Source: Reyranella sp. (lineage in GTDB: Bacteria > Pseudomonadota > Alphaproteobacteria > Reyranellales > Reyranellaceae). Taken from it: DNA of 38,770 bases. Shown here in pieces: positions 15,777-23,554 of the stretch (positions are counted from its first letter, which is position 1; each line of letters starts with the position of its first letter). The notes below the pieces were generated by a model. The model did no database searches, was not told the origin of the DNA, and saw nothing but the letters and a program-made list of their open reading frames with translations. The stretch spans positions 1 to 38,770 of the forward strand of contig JAKFVH010000267.1 of the NCBI GenBank assembly GCA_021732285.1. Reading direction: 5' to 3'. A program made the position numbers and the translations under genes.

Positions 15777-17011
15777 CCCTCGGCGGCGATGCGATCGAGG
15801 ACCGGCGTCAGGTAGCGCCGGAATTCGATGGGGCTCTCCGACATCGGAAAGTGGCCCATGCCTTTCATGACCTCGAAGTGCCGCGCGCCCGTCACGCGCG
15901 CGAGTTCGGCCGTCAGCTCCGGCGTCGCCGAGAGGTCGTACTCGCCGGTCAGCAGGTAGAGCGGACACTTGCCATCCAGCCCCGCGAGGTCGGCGTTCCT
16001 GAGATCGCCGTCGCCGAAATAGTAGTGCAGGTCGCCCAGGAACACGGACGGACCGCCCTGCATGTAGTGCCACAGCGTCTCCCACTTGTCGGCGCGGGGC
16101 GAGGTTGGCGCGATCAGGCAGGCGACGGTGCCGGCCGCCGCCTCCTGGCCATGGATGTCGGGCCGATACAGCACGCCGAGATCGCGCAGCCGCGTGTCGG
16201 CGCCGGGCTCGGCATGCGTCGCCGACTGCAGGCCGATGGCGGCCCTGAAATGTCCGCCGTGATGCAACGCCAGATGCAGCACCGCCCTGCCGCCGATCGA
16301 GCAGCCCATCACCACGGGCCGCGCCAGCCCCAGCGCGCGCGACACGGCCATCACGGTATCGACATAGAGCTGGGTCGTGAGCTGGTAGGCCTCGGTCTCG
16401 AAGCCGGCGGGCGGCGAGGATTTGCCATGCCACGGCAGGTCGAAGGCGATGACGCGAAAGCGTGCAGTGATGGCCGGATCGTTCAACACTTCGCGGTACT
16501 GCCGGCCATCGGCGCCGGCGGTGTGCAGGCAGAGCAAGGGAATGCCCTGCCCCGCTTCCTCGAAGTAGAGGCGATGCGGCCGGCCGTTGAAATCGAGCCG
16601 CAGGTAGCGGCCGACCACAGGCTCGATGACCGGCGCGCCGATGGCGGCCGGAGACTGGGCGGACGCAGGCGGCCGCAGCGCGGAGAAGACCTGCTCCAGG
16701 AACAGCATGTGGCGGCCCCAGGCCAGGATGTCGCCTTCGACCCTGAGATGGCCGACGCGCTGCATGCCGACGAGGCTCTGGAAGCCGACGGCCGGCACCG
16801 GCCTGGCGAACTCGGCCCAGGTCGCGGGCGAGGCCGTCAGCCCGAAGGCGGCATTCGCGGCCGCGCCTTTCTCGACAAGAATGCGCTCACCGACGCGCAC
16901 CGTGACCGGCTCCGTGCCGCCCAGCACCGCGAAGGAAAAGGCGGCCAGCCGGGCGCGCCGCTGCAGCGCCGCGTTGCCGTCGAGCGCCGCAGCCAGGCCT
17001 GAGAAATCCAT
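15773..17011 (-). CDS. SCP2-like domain fused to alpha/beta hydrolase
   Basis: A 412-aa protein. Residues about 1-115 (FAVLGGTEPVTVRVGERILV ... ASPATWAEFARP ... GMQRVGHLRVEGD) read like an SCP2 sterol-carrier-type lipid-binding domain. Residues 135-412 form an alpha/beta hydrolase with nucleophile S238 in GCSIGG, acid D359 (LTGEYD) and H387 (MGHFPM). The acyl substrate could be a lipid, ester or lactone presented by the N-terminal domain. It lies 3 bp downstream of the Bug receptor gene, so the two are likely one transcript, which suggests hydrolysis of the ligand that the receptor captures. Confidence 0.82.
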   Translation of the reverse strand: MDFSGLAAALDGNAALQRRARLAAFSFAVLGGTEPVTVRVGERILVEKGAAANAAFGLTASPATWAEFARPVPAVGFQSLVGMQRVGHLRVEGDILAWGRHMLFLEQVFSALRPPASAQSPAAIGAPVIEPVVGRYLRLDFNGRPHRLYFEEAGQGIPLLCLHTAGADGRQYREVLNDPAITARFRVIAFDLPWHGKSSPPAGFETEAYQLTTQLYVDTVMAVSRALGLARPVVMGCSIGGRAVLHLALHHGGHFRAAIGLQSATHAEPGADTRLRDLGVLYRPDIHGQEAAAGTVACLIAPTSPRADKWETLWHYMQGGPSVFLGDLHYYFGDGDLRNADLAGLDGKCPLYLLTGEYDLSATPELTAELARVTGARHFEVMKGMGHFPMSESPIEFRRYLTPVLDRIAAEG

Positions 17012-17014
17012 GGC

Positions 17015-17977
17015 TCAGTTGGCCGGCTTGATGTTGGCGTCCTTGATCACCTGGGCCCACTTGGGGATGTCGGCGGCGATGGCGGCGCGCGTCTCCTCAG
17101 GCGTGCTGCCGACCGTGTCGAGGCCGAGCGCCGCGAACTTCTGCTTCATCTCCGGATCGGCCAGGACCTTCAGCGATTCGGCGCGCACCTTGTCGACGAT
17201 CGGCTTGGGCAGGCCGGCCGGTCCCATCAGGGCGAACCATGAGGTCGCCTCGAAGCCCGGGAAGCCCGATTCGTTGAAGGTCGGCAGGTCGGGCGCGTTG
17301 GGCGAGCGCTGCAGGGAGGTGATGCCGATGCCGCGCACGCGGCCGTCACGCACCACCGGCAGGCTGGCGCCGGCGTTCTGGATGCCGACCTGCACCACGC
17401 CGCTCATGACGTCGGCCAGGTTGGCGCCGCGATAGGGAATGTGCTCCATCTTGATGCCGGCCAGATGGCAGAACAGCTCGCCGGCAATGTGCTGCGGCGT
17501 GCCGACGCCCGGCGTGCCGTAGCTGAGCTTGCCAGAATTGGCCTTGGCATGGGCGATGAGCTCGGCGATCGACTTCACCGGCAAGTCGTTGTTCACCATC
17601 ATGATCGAGGGCATGCGCAGCGCGGTCGAGATCGGCGCCAGGTCCTTCAACGGATCGAACGGCAGGGTCTGCAGGCTGGGCAGGATGGTGATGGCGGCAT
17701 TGCCCGCCCACATCAGCGTGTAGCCGTCGGGGGCGGACTTGGCGACGCGGTCGGTGCCGATGGCGCCGGAATTGCCGGCGATGTTCTCGACTACCACCGG
17801 TTGCCCCCACGCCTCCTGGAACTTCTGGGCGAACATGCGGGCGGTGACGTCGGTGGCGCTGCCGGCGGTGAAGCCCACCACCAGCTTGACCGGCTTCTCC
17901 GGCCAGTTGCCCTGGGCCATGGCCGGCGCCGACGACAGAGCGAGGAGAATGGCGAGGGCGCGAACGATGCGAAGCAT
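17015..17977 (-). CDS. Bug/TctC-family solute-binding receptor
   Basis: A 320-aa periplasmic receptor of the tripartite tricarboxylate transporter type, with signal peptide about 1-22 (APAMA-Q). The family start WPEKPVKLVVGFTAGSATD and the conserved VAKSAPDGYTL and TPQHIAGELF segments are visible. GGGAGG precedes the ATG. No TctA or TctB membrane gene lies next to it, so it is an orphan receptor, as is common where this family is expanded. It is followed 3 bp later by the SCP2-hydrolase gene. Ligands are usually carboxylates; this one is unknown. Confidence 0.92.
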   Translation of the reverse strand: MLRIVRALAILLALSSAPAMAQGNWPEKPVKLVVGFTAGSATDVTARMFAQKFQEAWGQPVVVENIAGNSGAIGTDRVAKSAPDGYTLMWAGNAAITILPSLQTLPFDPLKDLAPISTALRMPSIMMVNNDLPVKSIAELIAHAKANSGKLSYGTPGVGTPQHIAGELFCHLAGIKMEHIPYRGANLADVMSGVVQVGIQNAGASLPVVRDGRVRGIGITSLQRSPNAPDLPTFNESGFPGFEATSWFALMGPAGLPKPIVDKVRAESLKVLADPEMKQKFAALGLDTVGSTPEETRAAIAADIPKWAQVIKDANIKPAN

Positions 17978-18089
17978 TGGTTTCCTCCCTTTTGTCGGGA
18001 GGCTATGGCAACTCCCGGCATGCCGCCAGAGGCGATAGCCGAAGAATCGTCTGCCGATGGGCCGTCGCTTTGTGTAGCTTGTTGGCTCA

Positions 18090-19289
18090 ATGCGACCTGC
18101 GGTCCTTTCCGGCGTCCGATACGGCGCGGTAGCGGCGACTTCGATCGCCCTGTCAGTCCTCGGGTGGTCGGCGCCCGGCACCGAGGACGTCTCCGACATC
18201 TGGTTGCCATGGATGGACGCCGTCGCGCGCCACGGGTTGATCAAGGGCTACGCCGAGATCGCCGCCGACTATCCGCCGGGCGCGGCGGCCTTGCTGCTCG
18301 CGGCGCGCCGCCTGCTGCCCGCCGCCGCCGATCTGACGGTCGTGAAGGCCCTGCTCGCCACCGCCCAGCTCGTCTCGACGCTGCTCTTCGCCGCCTTCTG
18401 CCGGCGCACGGTCCGCAGCCTCTGCTTCGTTGCTGCCGTTGCGCTGTCAGCGTCGAGCTTGGGCTATCTCGACATCCTGTTCGCCACGCCGCTTGTCGTC
18501 GCCTTGTTCGCCGCCCTGGACAAGCGGCCGACGCTTTCCTCGACGGCATTCACCATCGCCTGCCTTGTCAAATGGCAGCCGCTCATCCTGTTGCCGTTTC
18601 TTCTGCCGCTCTGGATCGAGCAGGCGCGGAAAGTGTCGATCGGCCATGTCGCCCTGGCTGCGGGCCCGTCGCTCGCGATCTGTGCTGCAACTGCCTGGTG
18701 GTTCTGGCCGGGGATCTGGCTGGCCTTCGGCCAAGCCTTCGCGCACGGGACCTGGGGCGCGGACGCTCTCAACCTGCCGTGGCTGCTGCAGTTGACGATC
18801 GGACTGTCGCCTCAAGTGACGGACGCGCCGGACCATGCCATCTGGGCCCTGCGCCTCCTGTTTGCCGCCATCTACCTGCCGCTTGTCGTGCGCGCCTTGT
18901 CCCGACGTGGTTCGGCCGTGGACGCACTGACCTGTGCGCTGGCCGGATTCGCGACCTACTTCATGCTGGCGCCGAGCGTGCACGAGAACCACCTGTTCGT
19001 GGCCATGGTGCTGGCGTTCGTGCTGTGGGCGCGCGATGCATCGTTGTCATGGCCTGCGATCGGCATCGCGCTGTTCGCCAACCTGAACCTTGTGGTCTTC
19101 TACGGGCTTGCTGGCGCAGTGCTCTTCTCTCCCGGCCCGCGCTTCGCGCTGCTGACGGGCACGCTGTCGGCCGTCGCGACCGGCGCGTATTGCTATGGGC
19201 TCTATCGGCTCATCGCCGCCCCGCCAGAGCGCGATTCTCCAGCCGGCTCAGCAGGCGGACCAGCGGCCACAACAGCAGGAAATAGATGA
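18090..19289 (+). CDS. Integral-membrane GT-C type glycosyltransferase
   Basis: A 399-aa membrane protein with about ten hydrophobic spans. The early acidic loop EDVSDIWLPWMD (32-43) and the PPGAAALLLAARR segment, plus a late SVHENHLF, fit polyprenol-phosphate-dependent mannosyl- or glucosyltransferases of the GT-C/DUF2029 kind. It would transfer a lipid-linked sugar at the periplasmic face. The last 27 residues overlap the 3' end of the convergent ABC permease gene by 80 bp and look unlike a transferase tail, so the natural stop may have been lost. No clear Shine-Dalgarno precedes the ATG. Confidence 0.7.
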   Translation: MRPAVLSGVRYGAVAATSIALSVLGWSAPGTEDVSDIWLPWMDAVARHGLIKGYAEIAADYPPGAAALLLAARRLLPAAADLTVVKALLATAQLVSTLLFAAFCRRTVRSLCFVAAVALSASSLGYLDILFATPLVVALFAALDKRPTLSSTAFTIACLVKWQPLILLPFLLPLWIEQARKVSIGHVALAAGPSLAICAATAWWFWPGIWLAFGQAFAHGTWGADALNLPWLLQLTIGLSPQVTDAPDHAIWALRLLFAAIYLPLVVRALSRRGSAVDALTCALAGFATYFMLAPSVHENHLFVAMVLAFVLWARDASLSWPAIGIALFANLNLVVFYGLAGAVLFSPGPRFALLTGTLSAVATGAYCYGLYRLIAAPPERDSPAGSAGGPAATTAGNR

Positions 19290-19875
19290 TCGCCGCCAGC
19301 ACGATGGGCGTGGCGTTGTAGGTCAGGCTCTGCGCCTGGCGGGCCTGGAACAGGAGCTCGGGCACCGCAACGACGCTGCCAAGCGAGGTGAGCTTCACAA
19401 CCTCGAGGGTGTTGGACATCAGGTCGGGCAGCACGTTGCGCACGGCCTGCGGCAGGACGATGTAGGTCATGGCCTGCAGGCGGCTGAGGCCGGTCGAGCG
19501 GCCGGCTTCGACCTGGCCCGCCGGAACGGAATCGATGCCGGCGCGCAAAATCTCGCCGTAGTAGGCGCCGGTGTTGAGGAAGAAGGCGATGGCGACGCAG
19601 GCGAAGCCGCCCAGCTCGAGGCCGGCGAACGGCAGGCCCGCGAACAGCAGCACCAGCAGCACCAGGGGCGGGAAGGCACGGAAGAAGTCGACCCAGGCCA
19701 TCAGGGGCCAGCGCACCAGCGGATGATGCACGGTGGCGAGCAGCGCCAGGATCAGGCCGCCCAACAGGCCGAGCGGCACCACGATCAGCGACAGCAGGAC
19801 GGTGTTCAGCAGCCCGGCCAGCACGATCGGCCAGATCGCGGCGATGATCTCGGGGTTGAAGAAGCTCTCGATCAT
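19210..19875 (-). CDS. Amino-acid ABC transporter permease (HisM type)
   Basis: A 221-aa polar amino-acid permease with about five spans. The EAA-loop that docks the ATPase is GQVEAGRSTGLSRLQAMTYI, followed by VLPQA. The start ATG overlaps the preceding permease stop (ATGA). It pairs with that permease as the heterodimeric membrane part of the importer encoded with the ATPase at 20642 and the receptor at 21505. The 3' end overlaps the glycosyltransferase gene antisense by 80 bp. Confidence 0.92.
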   Translation of the reverse strand: MIESFFNPEIIAAIWPIVLAGLLNTVLLSLIVVPLGLLGGLILALLATVHHPLVRWPLMAWVDFFRAFPPLVLLVLLFAGLPFAGLELGGFACVAIAFFLNTGAYYGEILRAGIDSVPAGQVEAGRSTGLSRLQAMTYIVLPQAVRNVLPDLMSNTLEVVKLTSLGSVVAVPELLFQARQAQSLTYNATPIVLAAIIYFLLLWPLVRLLSRLENRALAGRR

Positions 19876-20552
19876 CGCTTCCACGCGAACTTGGTCTCGA
19901 TCCAGCGCGCGGCGACGACGACCGGCAGGAACAGCACGAGGTAGGCCGCCGCCCCCATCATCAATGGCGACGGGTTGTAGGAGTTCGACACCGCCGAGCT
20001 CGCCTGGCCCAGGATCTCGGCGACGGCCACGACAGTGCCGAGCGCGGTGCCCTTGGTGATGGCAATGGTGCGGTTGGTGAGCGGCGGGATGGTGAGTCGC
20101 AAGGCCTGGGGCAGGACGACGTTGATCAGGGTCTGGCCGAACGACAGGCCGGTCGAGCGCGAGGCCTCCCACTGCCCCTTCGGGATGGAGGTGATGCCGG
20201 CCCAGAAGATCTCCTCGGAGAAGGCCATCAGCACGAAGGCGAGCGACAGCCAGGTCGAGACGAAGCCCGAGGGCGAGACGCCGGCTGCCGGCAAGCCGAA
20301 GTAGATCAGGACGATGATGACGAGCGGCGGCAGCGAACGGAACAGATCGACCACGAAGATGATCAGCCAGTTGAGCGGCCGGATCGCCAGCGCGCGCAGC
20401 AGCGCCAGCACCAGCCCGGCGAACAGGCCGCTCAGCACGATCAGCACGGCGAGCTCGATGGTGACGACCATGCCGGACAGGATGTCCGGCAGGTACTTCA
20501 CCATCACCTTCGCATTGAAGAAGGTTTCTACGAACCGATCCCAGGTGCTCAT
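19872..20552 (-). CDS. Amino-acid ABC transporter permease (HisQ type)
   Basis: A 226-aa permease with about five spans and the EAA-loop KGQWEASRSTGLSFGQTLIN followed by VLPQALR. It is translated just after palindrome C, which occupies the gap to the ATPase gene, and is coupled to the second permease by ATGA. A second domain-like match to HisM (RSTGLS in both permeases) shows the two are paralogs from an old duplication. Confidence 0.92.
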   Translation of the reverse strand: MSTWDRFVETFFNAKVMVKYLPDILSGMVVTIELAVLIVLSGLFAGLVLALLRALAIRPLNWLIIFVVDLFRSLPPLVIIVLIYFGLPAAGVSPSGFVSTWLSLAFVLMAFSEEIFWAGITSIPKGQWEASRSTGLSFGQTLINVVLPQALRLTIPPLTNRTIAITKGTALGTVVAVAEILGQASSAVSNSYNPSPLMMGAAAYLVLFLPVVVAARWIETKFAWKR

Positions 20553-20554
20553 GT

Positions 20555-20621
20555 CTTCCGGACCGCGCGCGTCTCGCGCGCCTCATGATCATGAGCGCGC
20601 GAGACGCGCGCGGTCCGGAAG
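20555..20621. repeat. Nested palindrome, copy C
   Basis: Arms of 34 and 33 bp meet at TCATGA|TCATGA and are complementary apart from one unpaired base. The arms contain GACCGCGCGCGTC and GCGCGC segments, quite unlike copies A and B in sequence yet fully paired. Only the centre and the architecture are conserved. It starts 2 bp upstream of the HisQ-type permease ATG, inside the operon between the ATPase and the permeases. Confidence 0.85.
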
Positions 20622-20641
20622 AATCCGAAAGACGACAACAT

Positions 20642-21382
20642 CTAGTGCCTTTGAATCTGCCCGATGAAGGCGCGCGTGCGCTCCTGGGTCGGGTTCTCGA
20701 AGATCGCGGCGGGCGGCCCCTGCTCCACGATCAGGCCATCGTCCATGAACACCACGCGGTCGGCGGCGTTGCGCGCGAAGCCCATCTCGTGGCTGACCAC
20801 GATCATGGTCATGCCGCTCTGGCGCAGATCGCGCATGACCTCCAGCACCGAGCCGACCAGCTCGGGATCGAGTGCCGAGGTCGGCTCGTCGAACAGCATC
20901 ACCCTGGGCTCGAGCGCGATGGCACGGGCAATGGCGACGCGCTGCTGCTGGCCGCCCGAGAGCTGGCCCGGGGTATGGCCGGCGCGGTCAGCCAGGCCGA
21001 CGCGCTCGAGCGCGGCCATGCCGAGCACGTCGGCCTCGCCGCGCGATTTCCCCGCCACCTTGCGCAGCGCCAGCGTCACGTTGCCGAGCGCCGTCATGTG
21101 CGGATAGAGGTTGAACGACTGGAACACCATGCCAATGCGCTGGCGGGCATGGTTGATGTCGGTCCTGGGATCGAGCATGTCGATGCCGTCGACCACGACC
21201 GAGCCGGAGGACGGTTCCTCCAGCCGGTTGAGGCAGCGCAGCAGGGTCGACTTGCCCGAGCCCGACGGGCCGATCACGAACACCAGCTCGCGCTCGGCCA
21301 CTTCCAGATCGACCCCCTTCAGGACATGAAGATGGCCGAAATGCTTGTGGATTTCGCGCGCTTCGACGATGGGTTTTGACAT
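20642..21382 (-). CDS. Amino-acid ABC transporter ATP-binding protein (GlnQ/HisP type)
   Basis: A 246-aa import ATPase with Walker A GPSGSGKS (38-45), Q-loop FQSFNLYPH, signature LSGGQ (141-145), Walker B VMLFDEP (161-167) and H198 in the H-loop SHEMG. All residues needed for ATP hydrolysis are present. It lies between the receptor and permease genes on the same strand, separated from each by an inverted-repeat element. Confidence 0.95.
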   Translation of the reverse strand: MSKPIVEAREIHKHFGHLHVLKGVDLEVAERELVFVIGPSGSGKSTLLRCLNRLEEPSSGSVVVDGIDMLDPRTDINHARQRIGMVFQSFNLYPHMTALGNVTLALRKVAGKSRGEADVLGMAALERVGLADRAGHTPGQLSGGQQQRVAIARAIALEPRVMLFDEPTSALDPELVGSVLEVMRDLRQSGMTMIVVSHEMGFARNAADRVVFMDDGLIVEQGPPAAIFENPTQERTRAFIGQIQRH

Positions 21383-21388
21383 TGAACC

Positions 21389-21494
21389 GTCACCCCGACC
21401 GGAGGCCCGAAGGGCCGGAGCGGAGGGGCCTCCTCTTGGCGATCTGATGACAAGAAGAGGTCCCTCGACTGCGCTTCGCTTCGCTCGGGATGAC
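21389..21494. repeat. 106-bp composite inverted repeat within the ABC operon
   Basis: Outer arms GTCACCCCGA (21389-21398) and TCGGGATGAC (21485-21494) pair with one mismatch. Inner arms AGGGGCCTCCTCTTG (21424-21438) and CAAGAAGAGGTCCCT (21451-21465) also pair. The remaining sequence holds side hairpins such as GGCCCGAAGGGCC. It fills the gap between receptor stop and ATPase start. The GTCA...TGAC ends resemble dispersed repeats reported in alphaproteobacteria and might reflect a small non-autonomous element. Confidence 0.8.
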
Positions 21495-21504
21495 GGCGCA
21501 GCCG

Positions 21505-22365
21505 TCAACCACACTTCAGCTCGTGCGGCGTCGGATCGTAACCCGGCATGCCCGGCACGCCGTAGCCCGGCGTGATCACCACGGCGAGATCGTCCGCGTC
21601 GGGCTTCTTGTTGAACCACTTCTCGTAGAACTTGGCCATGGTGCCGTCCTTCTTCATGCAGTCGAGCGCGTCCTGCAGCTCGGCACGAAGCTTGGGATTG
21701 TTCTTCGGCACCGGCGCGGCCCAGTGGGCGCGCGTGTCCTTGAGCTCGAGGTCGGCCACGAACTGCGGGTTCTTGTTCGCCGCGTAGACGATCGTGGTGT
21801 TGCCGCCGAGCGTGGCGTAGGCGCGACCGGACAGCACGGCCTGGATCGCATCGGGTTGCGTGTCGTAGGGCTGCACGGTGAAGCCGTACTTCTCGCCCAT
21901 CTGCTTGGACAGCGTCTCGTAGGGCGTGCCCTTGTTGACCGCGACCGATTTGCCCTTGAGATCTTCCCAGCTCTTGATCGGCGGTGTGCCCTTCTTGATG
22001 CCGAACTGGTAGGCAGTCCACAGATAGCCCGCGGTGAACAGCATGTTCTCCGCCCGCTCCTTGGTCACCGTGGTCGGCGCGGCGATGAAGTCGTAGCGGC
22101 CGGCCTGCATGCCGGGGATGAGCGTCGAGAAGCTCACCGAATCGATGGTGATGTCGCGCTTCATGCGCTTGGCCACCTCGGTGAAGACGTCGATCTGGAA
22201 ACCTTCGGTGCCGCCGCCCAGCTTGGGCATGGCGTGCGGCGCGAAGGTGCCGTCGACGCCGGTGCGCAGCGGCGGCTGCTTGTCCTGAGCCATGGTTGGG
22301 GCCGTTGCCGGCCCCACGCACAGAAGGGCCGCGACCGCGATCGCAGCCAGGCGCCGTGTGATCAT
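21505..22365 (-). CDS. Polar amino-acid ABC transporter substrate-binding protein
   Basis: A 286-aa periplasmic family 3 receptor with a signal peptide to about residue 26 (TMAQ). The family segments GTEGFQIDVFTEVAKRM, DSVSFSTLIPGMQAGRYDF and LSGRAYATLGGNT are visible. ATG 22365 is chosen because GGGAGA precedes it and the signal peptide begins there. It is the first gene of the importer operon and diverges from the racemase gene by 85 bp. The pairing with a hydantoin-type racemase hints that it takes up an amino acid or hydantoin, but specificity is not readable. Confidence 0.92.
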   Translation of the reverse strand: MITRRLAAIAVAALLCVGPATAPTMAQDKQPPLRTGVDGTFAPHAMPKLGGGTEGFQIDVFTEVAKRMKRDITIDSVSFSTLIPGMQAGRYDFIAAPTTVTKERAENMLFTAGYLWTAYQFGIKKGTPPIKSWEDLKGKSVAVNKGTPYETLSKQMGEKYGFTVQPYDTQPDAIQAVLSGRAYATLGGNTTIVYAANKNPQFVADLELKDTRAHWAAPVPKNNPKLRAELQDALDCMKKDGTMAKFYEKWFNKKPDADDLAVVITPGYGVPGMPGYDPTPHELKCG

Positions 22366-22450
22366 TTTGATGGTCTCCCTTGAAGAATCCCCAGGCGGTG
22401 ACGTTAGATCAGGCATTGTTGAATAGCAATTTAGGGGCCATGGTGCAGCC

Positions 22451-23122
22451 ATGTCCGACGCCGATCGCATCCTCGTCATCAACCCCAATTCCACCGAGGC
22501 CGTGACCCAGGGCATCGATGCCGCGATGGAGCCGCTGCGCATGAAGGGCGGCCCGGCCATCGAATGCGTGACGCTCAAGGAAGGCCCGCCCGGCATCGAG
22601 AATCAGGCCCATGTCGAGCAGGTCGTGGCGCCGATCGGCGACATGGTGCGCAAGCGCGACAACGACTGCTCGGCCTTCGTCATCGCCTGCTATTCCGATC
22701 CCGGCCTGCACGCCGCGCGCGAGATCACGACCAAGCCGGTGCTCGGCATTGCGGAGTGCGGAATCCTGACGGCGCTGACGCTCGGCCAGCGTTTCGGCGT
22801 CATCTCCATCCTGCGGAAATCGATTCCGCGCCATCTGCGCTATGTCGGCCAGATGGGGCTCAACGACCGCATGGCGGGCGATCGCGCCATCGGGCTCGGC
22901 GTCACCCAGCTTACCGACGAGGCACGCACCTTCGCCCGCATGGCGGAGGTCGCGGCTGAGCTGCGCGACGAGGACGGCGCCGATGTGCTGGTGATGGGCT
23001 GCGCCGGCATGGCGCGCTATCGCGACCGCCTGCAGCGCCATGTCGGCCTGCCGGTGGTCGAACCCAGCCAGGCCGCGGTGTCGATGGCGATCGGCCGGTC
23101 GCGCCTTGGCTGGTCGACCTGA
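22451..23122 (+). CDS. Aspartate/glutamate/hydantoin racemase family protein
   Basis: A 223-aa cofactor-free two-cysteine racemase. C80 (IACYSDPG) and C184 (VMGCAGMARYR) are the two acid/base thiols, placed as in hydantoin racemase HyuA. The N-terminal ILVINPNSTEAVTQ is also typical of that branch. It should interconvert D- and L-5-substituted hydantoins or a related compound. It diverges from the ABC receptor gene, and the carbamoylase and hydantoinase genes are within 6 kb, which supports the hydantoin reading. Confidence 0.88.
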   Translation: MSDADRILVINPNSTEAVTQGIDAAMEPLRMKGGPAIECVTLKEGPPGIENQAHVEQVVAPIGDMVRKRDNDCSAFVIACYSDPGLHAAREITTKPVLGIAECGILTALTLGQRFGVISILRKSIPRHLRYVGQMGLNDRMAGDRAIGLGVTQLTDEARTFARMAEVAAELRDEDGADVLVMGCAGMARYRDRLQRHVGLPVVEPSQAAVSMAIGRSRLGWST

Positions 23123-23552
23123 CCTGACGGCCAACAAGGCGCTGGTGCGGCGGTTCTTCGAGGAAGGGCTGGGCCGCGGCGATCTCGATCTGATCGACGC
23201 GCTCGTCGCTCCCGATGCCGTAGTGCATAACGCGCTCATCCTCGACGCGCCCAGCTCGGTCCGCGGCAGCGTCGAGATGGTGCGCCGGGCCTTCCCCGAT
23301 CTCCAGGTCGAGGTGCTGGACTTGATTGCCGAAGGCGATCGCGTCGCGGCCTTCCTGCGCCTCGGCGGCACAAACACCGGCGCCTATCGCCGCGGCGGCG
23401 CTACCAATCGTCAGGCGAGCATGCGCGCCTTCTTCATCTGGCGCATCGCCGATGGCCGTCTGGCCGAAAGCTGGGGTGTCGCCGACCGCTTCGACTTCCT
23501 GCAGCAGCTCGGCATCATAGGTTCGGACGACGAGCTCGGCTCAAACCGTTAA
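23106..23552 (+). CDS. SnoaL-like (NTF2-fold) protein
   Basis: About 142-148 aa of the SnoaL/ester-cyclase type: NKALVRRFFEEGLGRGDLDLIDALVAPDAVVHN, then RAFPDLQVEVLDLIAEGDRVAAFL, then RAFFIWRIADGRLAESWGVADRF (each named in part). The family normally starts one or two residues before the TANKALV segment, but there is no ATG there. The candidates are TTG 23106, which overlaps the racemase end, or a CTG at 23124. The start is therefore uncertain. The protein may be a small lyase, cyclase or isomerase. It is probably co-translated with the racemase. Confidence 0.7.
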   Translation: MAGRPDLTANKALVRRFFEEGLGRGDLDLIDALVAPDAVVHNALILDAPSSVRGSVEMVRRAFPDLQVEVLDLIAEGDRVAAFLRLGGTNTGAYRRGGATNRQASMRAFFIWRIADGRLAESWGVADRFDFLQQLGIIGSDDELGSNR

Positions 23553-23554
23553 GG

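Noticed and set aside
14901..17002. Long open frames on both strands across the small secreted genes and the SCP2-hydrolase
   Set aside because: No motif, no ribosome-binding site, and they conflict with genes that have signal peptides and catalytic residues.
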